Under the pieces are notes generated by a model. The model was not told the DNA's origin, searched no databases, and saw only the letters and a list, made by a program, of their open reading frames with translations. The position numbers were made by a program, and so were the translations under genes. From the NCBI GenBank assembly GCA_963837345.1, contig CAWIMX010000001.1, positions 3,224,001 to 3,288,000 on the forward strand: a DNA stretch of 64,000 bases, given 5' to 3'. The first letter of the stretch is position 1. Every line of letters starts with the position of its first letter. Positions 17,809 through 27,997 of the stretch are shown here, in pieces. This DNA comes from CAWIMX01 sp963837345 (GTDB taxonomy: Bacteria; Acidobacteriota; Vicinamibacteria; Vicinamibacterales; CAVVIG01).

Positions 17809-19827
17809 GTGATCGTCCGCACCATTGAGTGGTCGCCGTCCGACGCGCGGCAGACGCTGGCGGATGCCGAGTGGCTCGTCACGAACGGACTCGGCGGGTA
17901 CGCCTCGGGTACCGTCTCCGCCGCCCAGACGCGCCGGTATCACGGCGTCCTCGTGGCCGCGCTGGCCGCGCCGTTCGGCCGGACGATGATGCTCGCCGGT
18001 GTCTGGGAGCGGGTGGCCCGGCAGGGCGCGGGCGTCTCGTCACTCGTCGAGGCTGTCAGAACGGATGAGGGCGTCGAGCTCGACGGTACGCGTCGGCTCG
18101 TCGCGTTCCGTCTCGAAAATGGACTGCCCGTCTGGACGTACGACGTCGAGGGCGCCTCGATCGAGAAGCGCCTCCTCATGCCGCACCTCCAGAACACGAC
18201 GTGCGTCTCGTATCGCCTGCTGCACGGCGATCCCGTGCGGCTCGAGCTGCAGCCGGCGGTCGGCTTCCGGTTTCACGACGCGCCTGTCGACCAGGTGGCC
18301 GACGGCCCGTACGAGCTGCGCACGATCGGCGATCGCTTCGAGATCGTTGCCGGGAACGACCTGCCGCCCCTGCGGCTCATCGCCTTCGGCGAGGACAAGG
18401 CGTTCACGGTCGTGCCCGAGCGCGTCGACAATCTGCTGTATCGAGTCGAGCGGAACCGCGGCTACGACTTTCGCGGACGCCTGTGGAAGCCGGGGTTCTT
18501 CAGCCTGCGCCTGACGAGGGAGTCGACGGCCACGCTGCTGGCCTCGACGGAGGCCTGGGAGACCATCGATGCGCTCGCACCGGCCGATCTCGCGACGGCG
18601 GAACACGAGCGGCGGCAACACCTGTTGGCGGCCGCGGCGGTGCCGGGCTCGGGCCTGGCTCCCGAGCTGGTGCTGGCGGCCGACCAGTTCATCATCGCGC
18701 CGGTCGGACGGGTCGAAGACGCGGCGCGTGCGCGCGCGGCAGGCGACGAGGCGCGGACCGTGATCGCCGGGTATCACTGGTTCAACGACTGGGGCCGCGA
18801 CACGATGATCAGCCTCGAAGGGCTGACGCTCTGCACGGGCCGCCGGCGCGAAGCCGGCTACATCCTGCGCACGTTCGGGCACTACGTGTTCGACGGCCTC
18901 ATTCCGAACATGTTTCCCGAGGGCACGAAAGAAGGGCTGTACCACACGGCCGACGCCACCCTGTGGTTCTTTCATGCCCTCAACCGGTACGTCCGGTCGA
19001 CCGGCGATCGGACGACGCTCCGCCTGCTGCTGCCGACGCTGCGATCGATCTTCGACCGGCACGTGAACGGCACGCTGTTCGGCATCGGGGTCGATCCCGG
19101 AGACGGCCTGCTCCGCCAGGGGCAGGAGGGCTATCAGCTCACGTGGATGGACGCCAAGGTCGACGACTGGGTGGTGACTCCCCGGCGCGGGAAGGCCGTG
19201 GAGATCAACGCGCTCTGGTTCAACGCGCTGGCGCTGCTGGCCACGTGGCTGCGCGAAGAAGGCGACGACGCCGGCGAGGTGGAGGCCGCATCCCAACGGG
19301 CGCGGGCGTCGTTCAACGACCGATTCTGGTACGACGCCGGCGGCTACCTGTTCGACGTCGTCGACGGCGAACAGGGCGACGATCCGACGTGTCGTCCGAA
19401 TCAGATCCTGGCGATCGCGCTCGACCATCCCGTGCTGGATCGCGCGCGCTGGCCGGCGGTGTTCCACACCGTGCGAGATCGGCTGGCGACCCCCGTCGGC
19501 CTCCGGTCGCTCGATCCGCGGAATCCCGCCTACGAGGCCAGGTACTGCGGCGACCTTCGATCGCGAGACGCGGCCTATCATCAGGGCACGGTGTGGGCGT
19601 GGCTGGGGGGTCCCTATGTCGACGCCTGGTTGAGAGTGCATCCCGAGGCGCGCGCCGAGGCGCGCGCGTACGTCGACGGGTTCGGCACACACCTCGCCGA
19701 GGCGGGCATCGGGACGTTGAGCGAAATCTTCGATGCCGAGCCGCCGTTCACGCCCCGCGGGTGCATTGCGCAGGCGTGGAGCGTGGCTGAGGTCCTCCGC
19801 GCCTGGGTCGCGACGGCAGGGGAGTGA
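17809..19827 (+). CDS. Glycogen debranching enzyme (amylo-alpha-1,6-glucosidase type)
   Basis: About 672 residues from GTG 17809; an ATG at 17752 would overlap the divergent gene's start and has no ribosome site. The N-terminal GDE domain begins EWLVTNGLGGYASGTVSAAQTRRYHGVLVAAL. The C-terminal (alpha/alpha)6 barrel has GYHWFNDWGRDTMISLEGL, YHTADATLWFFHAL, GYQLTWMDAKV, EINALWFNAL and YHQGTVWAWLGGP. It removes alpha-1,6 branches of glycogen. Divergent partner of the GH13 gene. A short hairpin (GGAGG/CCTCC) follows the stop. Confidence 0.85.
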   Translation: MIVRTIEWSPSDARQTLADAEWLVTNGLGGYASGTVSAAQTRRYHGVLVAALAAPFGRTMMLAGVWERVARQGAGVSSLVEAVRTDEGVELDGTRRLVAFRLENGLPVWTYDVEGASIEKRLLMPHLQNTTCVSYRLLHGDPVRLELQPAVGFRFHDAPVDQVADGPYELRTIGDRFEIVAGNDLPPLRLIAFGEDKAFTVVPERVDNLLYRVERNRGYDFRGRLWKPGFFSLRLTRESTATLLASTEAWETIDALAPADLATAEHERRQHLLAAAAVPGSGLAPELVLAADQFIIAPVGRVEDAARARAAGDEARTVIAGYHWFNDWGRDTMISLEGLTLCTGRRREAGYILRTFGHYVFDGLIPNMFPEGTKEGLYHTADATLWFFHALNRYVRSTGDRTTLRLLLPTLRSIFDRHVNGTLFGIGVDPGDGLLRQGQEGYQLTWMDAKVDDWVVTPRRGKAVEINALWFNALALLATWLREEGDDAGEVEAASQRARASFNDRFWYDAGGYLFDVVDGEQGDDPTCRPNQILAIALDHPVLDRARWPAVFHTVRDRLATPVGLRSLDPRNPAYEARYCGDLRSRDAAYHQGTVWAWLGGPYVDAWLRVHPEARAEARAYVDGFGTHLAEAGIGTLSEIFDAEPPFTPRGCIAQAWSVAEVLRAWVATAGE

Positions 19828-19854
19828 TTCCCCGGAGGGTGCCTCCCCCCGCGC

Positions 19855-19860
19855 TATAAT
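19855..19860 (+). promoter_or_regulatory. Candidate -10 element (TATAAT)
   Basis: A perfect TATAAT 60 bases before the NHL gene's ATG at 19920. No good -35 hexamer lies 16-18 bases upstream, so this is a weak prediction. Confidence 0.35.
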
Positions 19861-19919
19861 GCGCCAGCCCCGTTCGCGCCCGTCCGCAATTGTTCATCCG
19901 GAACCCTGAGGAGGCAGAC

Positions 19920-20978
19920 ATGCGACGATGGTTTACCGTCGGCGTCATCGCCGCGCTCGCGCTGGGCGTCGGCCACCTGTTCGCGCAGGCGCCGCCGCCT
20001 GCCAAGGCCCGAGCATCCACGCCGGAAATTCCGTTCGAGTCGGTGCCCAACTTCTTCCAGCTGCCGGCCGGCCTCTACATGGGCGAAGCCGTCGGCGTCG
20101 CCACCAACTCGAAGGGCCACGTGTTCGTCTTCACGCGCAGCGGCGAGACGCGCCTGTTCGAATTCGATCAGAACGGCAAGTTCGTCAAGCAGTTCGGCGA
20201 CGGCAGCTACGGCTTTGCCTTCGCGCACGCCGTGCGCGTGGACAAGGACGACAACGTCTGGGCCGTCGACGAAGGGACGAACGTCATCACGGAATTCAGC
20301 CCCGACGGCCGCATCCTGATGGTGCTCGGGAAGCGTCCGGATCCCCTGGAGCAGCTGGCGCTGATGCCCGGCGGTGGCCTGTACTCGGGCGCCAACAAAC
20401 CGTATTCCTTCCATCGCCAGACCGACATCGGCTGGGACGCGCAGGGCAACATCTTCGTGAGCGACGGCTACGGCGACTCGCGGATCGTCAAGTACGACAA
20501 GGCCGGCCGGTTCATCAAGTCGGCCGGAACTCGCGGCAACGGGCCGCTGCAGTTCAGCACACCGCACGCCCTGTCGGTCGACGCCAAGGGGTGGGTGTAT
20601 GTGGCCGACCGCGGCAACAATCGGATTCAGGTGCTCGACAACGACCTCAACCTGAAGGCGACCTACGACAACGTCGGATCGCCCTGGGCCGTCTGCATTT
20701 CGCAGGGACCGCACCAGTACCTCTACTCGTCGAACTCGTTCGCGACCGGCAACAACTTCGAGCAGGCGCCGACGACCGGCGAGGTCTACAAGATGGAGCT
20801 CGACGGGACGGTGCTCGGCCACTTCGGCAAGGCCGGCCACGCCTTCAAGGAGTTCAGCAGCATCCATCAGATGGATTGCCGGGATCCCGACACGGTCTAC
20901 GTGGCCGAGATTACGGAGTGGCGCGTGCAGAAGATCGTCATGCATCCGTCCGGATCCTCGTCGTCTGACGCGAACTAG
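19920..20978 (+). CDS. Secreted NHL-repeat beta-propeller protein (copy 1)
   Basis: 352 residues from ATG 19920, with GAGGAGG just upstream. Signal peptide ends near LFAQA. NHL-type blades follow: VGVATNSKGHVFVFTRSG, VRVDKDDNVWAVDEGTN, IGWDAQGNIFVSDGYGDSRIVKYDK and DAKGWVYVADRGNNRIQVLD. These six-bladed propellers bind ligands or act as lactonase/lyase-like enzymes; no catalytic residues could be assigned. Nine bases separate it from a paralog, so they form an operon. Confidence 0.75.
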   Translation: MRRWFTVGVIAALALGVGHLFAQAPPPAKARASTPEIPFESVPNFFQLPAGLYMGEAVGVATNSKGHVFVFTRSGETRLFEFDQNGKFVKQFGDGSYGFAFAHAVRVDKDDNVWAVDEGTNVITEFSPDGRILMVLGKRPDPLEQLALMPGGGLYSGANKPYSFHRQTDIGWDAQGNIFVSDGYGDSRIVKYDKAGRFIKSAGTRGNGPLQFSTPHALSVDAKGWVYVADRGNNRIQVLDNDLNLKATYDNVGSPWAVCISQGPHQYLYSSNSFATGNNFEQAPTTGEVYKMELDGTVLGHFGKAGHAFKEFSSIHQMDCRDPDTVYVAEITEWRVQKIVMHPSGSSSSDAN

Positions 20979-20987
20979 GAGGCCGAC

Positions 20988-22094
20988 ATGAAGCGCGTTC
21001 TCATATTTGTCGTGGCGGCCGCCGCGGCGGTTGGCGCCGCCTCGCTCGCCGCGCAGTCGGCGCCCGCCATCAGCTTCGACGCGAATCCGAACGTCCTGCA
21101 GCTGCCCGCCGGCACCTATCTCGGTGAAGTCGCGGGCGTCGCCACCAACTCGCGGGGCGACGTGTTCGTCTATACGAGGACCGGGCACGCTTACGCGACG
21201 CTCGGCGACGAGCGGACCTTCTACCACAACGGATCGCGACTGTTTCAGTTCGATCGCACCGGCAAGTTCGTGCGCGAGATCGGCCAGGGCCTCTACGCCA
21301 TCAACTTCGCCCAGCAGGTGCGCGTGGATCCGCAGGACAACATCTGGATCGTCGACGCGGGCTCGAATCAGATCGTGAAGTTCGACGCCGACGGCCGGAC
21401 GCAGCTGGTGCTCGGCCGGAAGCCGGAGAGCATCAACGTGAGGCCGGGCCCCGGCGTGCCCGCGAGCGGCGGGCTGCCGCCGGGCGGCGTGCCCGAGGCG
21501 GGCGGCCGCGGCGGCCGCGGCGGACGCGGAGGGGCGCCGGGCGCCGGAATCCAGGGCGACAGCTTCAGCCAGCCGGCCGACGTCAGCTGGGACCGCGCCG
21601 GCAACATCTACGTGGCCGACGGCTTCGGCAGCAACAACCGGATCGCCAAGTTCGACAAGAACGGCGACTTCCTGAAGTCGTGGGGTCAGACCGGGAGCGG
21701 GCAGGGCCAATTCAACGGCATCCGCGGCATCGTGTCCGACGCGGCAGACAATCTGTACGTGGCCGACGCCGGAAACAACCGCATCCAGGTGTTCGACACG
21801 AACGGCACCTTCAAGTCGCAGATCACGGGGGTCGGCTCGCCGCAGGCCATCTGCATCTCGGGCGGTCCGACGCAGTACCTCTACGCGTCGAACTCGAACG
21901 ACTCCGAGAGCATGGACCATGGCGAGATCTACAAGATCCAGCTGGGCGGCCAGGTGATCGGCCAGTTCGGCCGGGCCGGAAAGATGCCGAAGGAGTTCGG
22001 CATGGTCAACGCCATCGACTGTCGCACGCCGAACGATCTCTGGGTGGGCGAGGTGTGGAACTGGCGGGCCCAGAAAGTGACGTTGCGTCCGTAG
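20988..22094 (+). CDS. Secreted NHL-repeat beta-propeller protein (copy 2)
   Basis: 368 residues with signal peptide (cleavage near SLAAQ). Blades correspond one to one with the upstream gene: VAGVATNSRGDVFVYTRTG, VRVDPQDNIWIVDAGSNQIVKFD, GNIYVADGFGSNNRIAKFDKNG and NLYVADAGNNRIQVFD. An insertion of about 40 Gly/Pro/Arg-rich residues (GGRGGRGGRGGAPG) between blades is absent from copy 1 and marks a loop expansion. Tandem duplication with divergence is the simplest explanation. Confidence 0.75.
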   Translation: MKRVLIFVVAAAAAVGAASLAAQSAPAISFDANPNVLQLPAGTYLGEVAGVATNSRGDVFVYTRTGHAYATLGDERTFYHNGSRLFQFDRTGKFVREIGQGLYAINFAQQVRVDPQDNIWIVDAGSNQIVKFDADGRTQLVLGRKPESINVRPGPGVPASGGLPPGGVPEAGGRGGRGGRGGAPGAGIQGDSFSQPADVSWDRAGNIYVADGFGSNNRIAKFDKNGDFLKSWGQTGSGQGQFNGIRGIVSDAADNLYVADAGNNRIQVFDTNGTFKSQITGVGSPQAICISGGPTQYLYASNSNDSESMDHGEIYKIQLGGQVIGQFGRAGKMPKEFGMVNAIDCRTPNDLWVGEVWNWRAQKVTLRP

Positions 22095-22120
22095 TGGCCA
22101 GGGGAAGCCGCCGCCACCTC

Positions 22121-22558
22121 ATGAGGATCGCCGCGGCCGGGGCCGTGATGCTCGTGCTGTCGGGCGGCTTCCTCCTCGCGCAGGATGAGAAGCCTGTGCC
22201 GGAAGATTCGGTGCGCGTCACCATCCCGGGGTGCACGAAGGGCTATATCTTGACCGCGGGCCCGCGCACCGAAGAGCAGCCAGGCAGCCTCGACGTGCCG
22301 GAGGGGATGCACCTCCGCATGAACGGGCCGCGAAAAATGCTCGCCGAAATCAGGGCCCACCAGGGATCGGTCGTCGTCGTCACCGGGTTGATGAAGAAGG
22401 GCCAGCAGAGACCGGGCGGCGTCGCCATCGGCGGAGGCGTTCGGATTTCGCCCGGGCCGGCCCCCGGGGGCGTGCAGGCCAGCGCCGGTGGCGGTCAGGT
22501 GTTCATCGACGTCGAAGCCTGGCGAACGGGCGTGGGCACCTGCACGACTCGCCGCTGA
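22121..22558 (+). CDS. Secreted hypothetical protein downstream of NHL pair
   Basis: 145 residues from ATG 22121, 26 bp after the NHL stop. Signal peptide ends near LLAQD. The mature protein has VRVTIPGCTKGYILTAG and GMHLRMNGPRKMLAEIRAHQGSVVVVTGLMKKG, a small beta barrel of possibly OB-fold type, then a Gly-rich tail. No family recognised. Probably the third gene of the NHL operon. Confidence 0.6.
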   Translation: MRIAAAGAVMLVLSGGFLLAQDEKPVPEDSVRVTIPGCTKGYILTAGPRTEEQPGSLDVPEGMHLRMNGPRKMLAEIRAHQGSVVVVTGLMKKGQQRPGGVAIGGGVRISPGPAPGGVQASAGGGQVFIDVEAWRTGVGTCTTRR

Positions 22559-22750
22559 GCGTCAGGTCGACGCTCGGCCGTCGCCCGACACTTCGTGCCA
22601 ATTTTCGGCACTCTCCGACCGAAACCCGTCACCTGGCCGTCCACCCAGTCTTCCGACTGCACGGAATCTCTCAACCTGTCGCATCGCGGGCTGGCAGGCC
22701 CCTTGCGCATGGATCGGCGCGCCTCGTTTACGGCGCGTGGAGGGATCCCT

Positions 22751-23956
22751 GTGCGTTGCTCGGTATGTCACGCGGAGGCGCCGGCTCAAAGCCGCTATTG
22801 CGGGTCGTGCGGATGCAAGCTCTCACCGGACGAAGTGAGCGCGAGCGCGCCGCGCGACAACGCCGTCGATCAGCGGGAGTCGAGCGCCGCGACGGAATCC
22901 ACTGGGAGCTGCGGGAGCTGCGGTCGGCCGGCGCCCGAGGGCGAATTGTGCCCGTCGTGCCAAGAAGCGTTCGCCTGGGTCTTCACCCCTGCGGACACGC
23001 CGCCGTCGTCTCCGGAAGTCCCTGACGCCGCGGCGACGCCGAACGAGTCGGTGGCGATCGTCTCCGAGTCGCCGGATCGGATCGAGATGGCCGGGCCAGC
23101 CACTCCTGTCGATGCGGAACCTGAAGGTCCCGGCGTCGAGGAGCTCGAGCCGTCGACCAGTGCCGAGCCGGCCTTGCCGCGCTCCGGCCCCATCGTTCCT
23201 GTGCGGCCGCCCCGAATCAGTCGCGGGGAAGCCCTGGCGGTTGCGATGATCGCGGCGTTTGCGATAGCCGGCGTGGCCGTGGGTGCTCTGTGGCCGCATC
23301 CTCCGACGTCCGTGCAGGCCGTTGGCCATCTGGCACAAGCCCCTTCGGCGCTGGCGGACTCGCCTGCGGCTCCCGCTGCCGCAGCCGCAGTTCCGCCGGT
23401 CTCGGAAACGGCCGCCGTCGGCGATCTCGAGCCGAAGAGTGCGTCGACGGCGACTGCGCCGGCGCGGCCGAGAACGAGCCCGCCAGCTCGAAAGCCTCGA
23501 GCGCCCGCGAAGGCCGCTCCGCCGCCCCAGGCTACACCGCAGCCCACGGCCGCGGTGGCGCCGGCGTCGGCTTCTGTCGAGCCGCCATCGGCCGTCGCCT
23601 CGGTGCCGCCGGTTGCGCCGGCACCGCGTGACTCGGTGGCGGTCGAGACACCGGCCGGACGCTTCTTCGAGCCCAGCGACGTCGATGAAGCGCCACGTGT
23701 GGCGACGCGCGTCGAGCCGGCCCTTCCGGGCGGTCTATCGGGCGATCACGACACCGACGTCGTCGTCGTGCGGCTGTTGGTGTCGCAGAGCGGGCATCCG
23801 TTCCGGGTCAATCTGCTGCGACGGTCGCGGCTGGGCGCTCCGGCCGACGATGCCGTGATTGCGGCGGTGAAGAAGTGGACGTTTTCGCCGGCCCGCAAAC
23901 GGGGAGAAGCGGTGGCGTGCTGGTTCAACGTGGGCGTGCCGCTGACGGCCGATTGA
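22751..23956 (+). CDS. Zinc-ribbon/TonB C-terminal domain protein
   Basis: 401 residues. GTG 22751 is preferred because GGAGGG lies 6 bases upstream. Two N-terminal zinc ribbons (CSVCHAEAP-CGSCG and CGSCGRPAPEGELCPSC) are cytosolic. One transmembrane helix at about residues 165-187 (ALAVAMIAAFAIAGVAVGAL) leads to about 120 residues of Ala/Pro and a TonB-type C-terminal domain (VVRLLVSQSGHPFRVNLLRRSRLGAPADDAVIAAVKKWTFSPA). No ExbB/ExbD is nearby, so it is more likely a periplasm-spanning adaptor than an energiser. Confidence 0.65.
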   Translation: MRCSVCHAEAPAQSRYCGSCGCKLSPDEVSASAPRDNAVDQRESSAATESTGSCGSCGRPAPEGELCPSCQEAFAWVFTPADTPPSSPEVPDAAATPNESVAIVSESPDRIEMAGPATPVDAEPEGPGVEELEPSTSAEPALPRSGPIVPVRPPRISRGEALAVAMIAAFAIAGVAVGALWPHPPTSVQAVGHLAQAPSALADSPAAPAAAAAVPPVSETAAVGDLEPKSASTATAPARPRTSPPARKPRAPAKAAPPPQATPQPTAAVAPASASVEPPSAVASVPPVAPAPRDSVAVETPAGRFFEPSDVDEAPRVATRVEPALPGGLSGDHDTDVVVVRLLVSQSGHPFRVNLLRRSRLGAPADDAVIAAVKKWTFSPARKRGEAVACWFNVGVPLTAD

Positions 23957-24080
23957 TTGGACGGCAGCGCTCGCCTCGTTCGGTCGAACGCGGCGGCGTC
24001 ACGGCTCCACAAACGTCGCGCCGTGCTCCTGCACGACTCCGATCCCATCACGAACGACGGCACGAGCTTCACGCCCGGGT

Positions 24081-25187
24081 TCAGGCCGGGGCGCAGATCC
24101 GCACAGCACCTCGTCTATCGGTGCTGCCGGAACAAGTCAGGTGTTTAGCGAGGCGATGCGGGACGCTATAGCGGACCGTGTCGACGTCGACGAAGGCATC
24201 CAGCGCGACGCGCCGACGTAGGCGCTGCGTGCGTCGCGGCGTGGCCCGGACGAGCAGCGGCCGGAGCTGCGCGCGCTCGTCCCGCTCGAAACGGAGGGCC
24301 GGCGCTTCGCGCGTGGTTCCGTGGCGGCGCTGATCGGCGACGACCATCCACGCGGCCAGGTGCTGCTCGAGCGCGGCGAAGGACTCGAAGGCCTGATCGG
24401 CGAGGCCGTTGCGTTTCACAAACTTGACGCCCGCTTCGGTCTTGCCTTTGGTCCGGGCCCGGTACGGCGCGCACGCGCGCGGCTGCACATCCCAGTCGCG
24501 GCAGAAGGTCAGATACGCGGGCTGAAACGTGACCGTGCCGGTCGCGCGATCGCGGCCGAGGACCAGCGCCCGCGCATTGTCGCCGAGTAGGGTGCGCGGG
24601 ACGCCACCGAAATGGGCGAAGGCTGCCGCGATCCCCTCGCGCCAATCGTCGCCGCGCTGATTGAGAAAGGCTTTGACGAAGAGGCGCCGCGAGTAGCTGA
24701 GGACCGCCACCAGCAGGAAGATCCGCACCGCGACGCCCGCGATCGCGACCGACTTCTGACCAAAATCGATCTGCAGCTGGTCGCCGGGCGCCGTTTCGAC
24801 GCGCACGGTCGCCAGCTGCGCCGCGCGTTGCTCTCGTCGGAGATCCGCGACGGCTCGCTGAATCGTCCGCTCACTGACCGACACGCCACGATTGGCCAGC
24901 AGACGCTGCACCACGACCGCATTCCCGGCCGCCGTCTTGGCGTCGAGCGTCCGCGCCTCGCGTCGCCAGTCGTCCGACCAGCGGCGCGGCGCCCGCACCT
25001 GGTGACCCACGATGATCGGCTGGCGGAGGTCGCGCCGCACCGTATTGATCGAGATCCCGACTTCCCGAGCGATCGTCCGCTTGCCGACGCCACGCCCGGC
25101 CAAGGTCCGAATCGTGCCCACCACGTCGCCGTCGATCACAGGTACCTCCCCAGCAGGAGATACCAGCAGATCCGTCCCATCCTCCAT
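24081..25187 (-). pseudogene. istA: IS21-family transposase (istA-like), truncated
   Basis: 368 residues in one frame. An N-terminal HTH (RGVGKRTIAREVGISINTVRRDL) precedes a DDE core: Asp in DQLQIDFGQK, Asp in RTLLGDNARA and Glu in KGKTEAGVKFVKRN. The C-terminal beta domain starts normally (VDVDTVRYSVPHRL) and then turns into unrelated text, so roughly 100 residues are missing compared with full IstA. Without istB and a full C-terminus it is probably inactive. Confidence 0.75.
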
Positions 25188-25250
25188 CGAACCCCTCCCG
25201 GGGGATCAGATTTAGTGTCGGAACGGGATCACTATCACTGTCGCTCTACA
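24081..25250 (-). mobile_element. IS21-type insertion sequence remnant
   Basis: Contains a C-terminally truncated istA-like gene and no istB. Upstream of istA (25210-25250) the minus strand reads TGTAGAGCGACAGTGATAG, a TGT-starting end typical of IS21 family tips. I cannot place the other end; the matching tip appears lost in the region around 24080-24140, where the transposase text breaks down. Confidence 0.55.
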
Positions 25251-25360
25251 GCCGCCCAGGCTGCGTCGCTACGTCGCCATCAAGACGTCGGCTGCGAGAC
25301 CAGCAAGGGCGATTGCGGCGTCGAGGCTCGTCGGCCCGGTCGGCCGGGGATGGGCCGATC

Positions 25361-27997
25361 TCACTCGGTCCGCAGCGCAATCACCGGATCGATCCGCGTC
25401 GCGCGTCGGGCCGGGAAGAACGCGGCGCACCCGGCCACGAGCAGCAGCGTGACCGATAGCCCGAGGTAGACGAGCGGGTCCGCTGGATCGACTCTGAACA
25501 GCGCCTGGCGCATCAGCCGCGAGACGCCGAGCGCGCCGGCGATGCCGAACATGATGCCGACCAGCGTGAGACGCCCGGCATGACCGAGCACCATGCGCCT
25601 CACCGCGTTGGGTGACGCGCCGAGGGCCAGGCGAAGGCCGATCTCGCTCGTGCGGAACGCCACCAGGTGCGCCATGACGCTGTAGACGCCAAGGGTCGCG
25701 AGCACGAGCGCGAGCGCAGCGAACGCCGAGAGCAGCATCAGCGCCAGCTTCCGGTTCGCCACTGTCTGCGCGATGCGCGTCGTCAGCGCTCCCGGCTGCA
25801 ACAGCGGCAGATCAGGATCAATCGTGCGCAGCGCCTCGCGCACGAGCGGCGCAACGGCAGCGGGCGGACGATTGCTGCGCACCAGCACGTTGGTAAACGT
25901 CTCAGGCCGCTGGAAAGCCGGCAGGAAATATCCTGGTTCGGGTGGCGTGTTCAGGCTCTCGCTGCGGATATCAGCGACCACGCCAACCACCTGCGCCTGC
26001 TGCTGCGCCATCCCGGTGACCAGCGTGCGTCCGACCGGGTCCTCGCCGGGAAAGAGCCTCCGCGCGAACGTTTCGTTGATGATGACGACCTGCGGTACAC
26101 GCGTGTTGTCGCGCTCATCGAAGTCACGGCCCGCACGCAGCGGAATCCGAAGCGTGCTGAAGTAATGTGGCGAGACGAGATGCCGGTTCGCGTAGGGGCG
26201 TTCGCTGAGCGGCGGAATCGGCCGGTCGGCAACCGCCACCACCGTCGGCCCCTGATTGCCGGTCATCGGCACTCGGTCGCTGAGCGCGGCAGACGATGCG
26301 CCCGGCAGCGTCGCGAGGCGTTGGTAGAACTGCTCGTAGAACTCGATGAGCTTGGCGCGCGAGTAACGCGGCGGCAAGGCGATCTGAGCCGTGAACACGC
26401 CCTGCGCCTCGAAGCCCGGGTCCACGCGTTGCAACCGATCAAAGCTGGTGAGCAGCAAGCCGGTCGCGATCAGCAGCACCAGCGACAACGAGACTTCAAC
26501 GACAACCAAGCCGGCACGAAGATGACGGCCCGATCCGACGGAGCCTGGGCCCCCTTCTTTCAACGCTCTGAGGACGTTGATGCCCCAGGCCTGCATCGCG
26601 GGTAGCAAGCCAATCAACAGACCGGTCACGAGCGTCGCACTCACGGCGAAGCCGAGCGCAACGGGATCGATCCTGATTTCAGCGACGCGCGGAATCACGT
26701 CCGTGCCGAAGGCAACGAGCGCGCGCAGGGTCCACTCGGCGAGCAGCAGTCCGACGGCGCCGCCAAGCACCGCGAGCAACATGCTTTCCGAGACAAGCTG
26801 ACGCACCAGTTGCCCACGGCTCGCGCCGAGCGCCAATCGCGTCGCGACCTCTCGTTGTCTTCCCGCAAAACGCGCGAGCAGCAGGTTGGCGACGTTCGCG
26901 CACGCGATCAGCAGCACGCACGCCACGGCCCCAAGGAGCAGCAGATAATTCTCCCGCTGCGCGCCGACCGCATCGTCCAGGAGCGGCATGAGCTCGATCG
27001 TCGACGGGGCGTCGACGTTCCGCGGGTGCACCGCCCGGTAGCCTGCCGCAATCACGTGCATCGCCGAGCGCGCCTCCCCGAGCGAGACGCCCGGTTTGAG
27101 CCGCGCGATCGCCTGGAACCGGTAGCCACCCCCCTCCAGCGACTGGAGGTAGGACGCTTCGGGGGGCCGCGGCACCCAGAGCTGGTAATGATCGAGAGGA
27201 AACGCCGTTGCCGCCTCAGGCAGCACGCCGATGATGGCGTAGAGCGCGTCGTCGAGCGTGAGCGCCTGGCCGAGCGCCGACGCGTCACCGTTGAAGCGCT
27301 GCTGCCACATCTGCCGGCTGATCAGCACCACGCGCGGACCGCCGCCGCGATCTTCATCCGGTGAAAAGTTGCGGCCGATGATCGGCCGCAGTCCGAGCGT
27401 CGGCAGCAGCGCGGCCGAAGCGTGCAGGCCAATCACCTGTTCGGGATCGCCGCGCCCGGTCAGCGTGAACGCGTTGCCTGCGGACAACGCGAGATCACTG
27501 AACACCTGCTGGCGCTGCTGCACTTCGAGGAATCGCGAATACGAGAACGCGACCCGGGTGAGGTCGTTGGCCTGGTCGGTCGACGCGAGCCTCACCAGTC
27601 GATCGGGCTCGCGATACGGCAGCGGCCGCCGCAGCACGGAGTTGACGACGCTGAAGAGCGCGACGTTGGCGCCGATTCCCAGTGCGAGACCCAGAATGGC
27701 GACGAGTGTGAACCCGGGAGACCGTGCCAGGGCACGCCACGCGTACCGCACGTCCCGCAACAGTTCGTCGAGCGCTGGCAGGCCCTGCTCATCGCGGTAA
27801 CGTTCTTTGACAGATGCGGTCGAGCCAAATTTCAAAATCGCCTGGCGTTTCGCCTCGTCGGGTGCGAGTCCAGCCCGGATGTTGTCGGCGGTCTGCAGAT
27901 CGAGATGCTGCTGGCATTCGGCGGCCAGCCAATCCTCGGAGTCGCGGCGCGTGACGAACGCGGCGAGGCGTGTCAGAAAGCGCCGCAGGGCTCTCAT
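25361..27997 (-). CDS. ADOP-type ABC transporter permease (MacB/FtsX-like duplicated permease)
   Basis: 878 residues from ATG 27997. An N-terminal cytosolic region (LAAECQQHLDLQTADNIRAGLAPDEAKRQA and LRDVRYAWRALARSPGFT) is typical of acidobacterial duplicated orphan permeases. Two permease halves follow, each with one helix, a large periplasmic MacB-type domain, and FtsX helices (NVANLLLARFAGRQREVATRLALGASRGQLVRQL; GVYSVMAHLVAFRTSEIGLRLALGAS). No ATPase gene adjoins, as usual for ADOP. The substrate is unknown; peptides or lipids are possible. It overlaps the PadR gene by ATGA. Confidence 0.9.
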   Translation of the reverse strand: MRALRRFLTRLAAFVTRRDSEDWLAAECQQHLDLQTADNIRAGLAPDEAKRQAILKFGSTASVKERYRDEQGLPALDELLRDVRYAWRALARSPGFTLVAILGLALGIGANVALFSVVNSVLRRPLPYREPDRLVRLASTDQANDLTRVAFSYSRFLEVQQRQQVFSDLALSAGNAFTLTGRGDPEQVIGLHASAALLPTLGLRPIIGRNFSPDEDRGGGPRVVLISRQMWQQRFNGDASALGQALTLDDALYAIIGVLPEAATAFPLDHYQLWVPRPPEASYLQSLEGGGYRFQAIARLKPGVSLGEARSAMHVIAAGYRAVHPRNVDAPSTIELMPLLDDAVGAQRENYLLLLGAVACVLLIACANVANLLLARFAGRQREVATRLALGASRGQLVRQLVSESMLLAVLGGAVGLLLAEWTLRALVAFGTDVIPRVAEIRIDPVALGFAVSATLVTGLLIGLLPAMQAWGINVLRALKEGGPGSVGSGRHLRAGLVVVEVSLSLVLLIATGLLLTSFDRLQRVDPGFEAQGVFTAQIALPPRYSRAKLIEFYEQFYQRLATLPGASSAALSDRVPMTGNQGPTVVAVADRPIPPLSERPYANRHLVSPHYFSTLRIPLRAGRDFDERDNTRVPQVVIINETFARRLFPGEDPVGRTLVTGMAQQQAQVVGVVADIRSESLNTPPEPGYFLPAFQRPETFTNVLVRSNRPPAAVAPLVREALRTIDPDLPLLQPGALTTRIAQTVANRKLALMLLSAFAALALVLATLGVYSVMAHLVAFRTSEIGLRLALGASPNAVRRMVLGHAGRLTLVGIMFGIAGALGVSRLMRQALFRVDPADPLVYLGLSVTLLLVAGCAAFFPARRATRIDPVIALRTE

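Noticed and set aside
15450..17828. 792-codon plus-strand ORF opposite the GH13 gene
   Set aside because: Antisense of an unmistakable amylase-family gene; composition typical of shadow frames in GC-rich DNA.
21517..21540. Gly/Arg codon repeat (GGCGGCCGC-type) as a CRISPR or tandem repeat locus
   Set aside because: It is in frame within the NHL gene and encodes a flexible GGRGG loop; no spacers.
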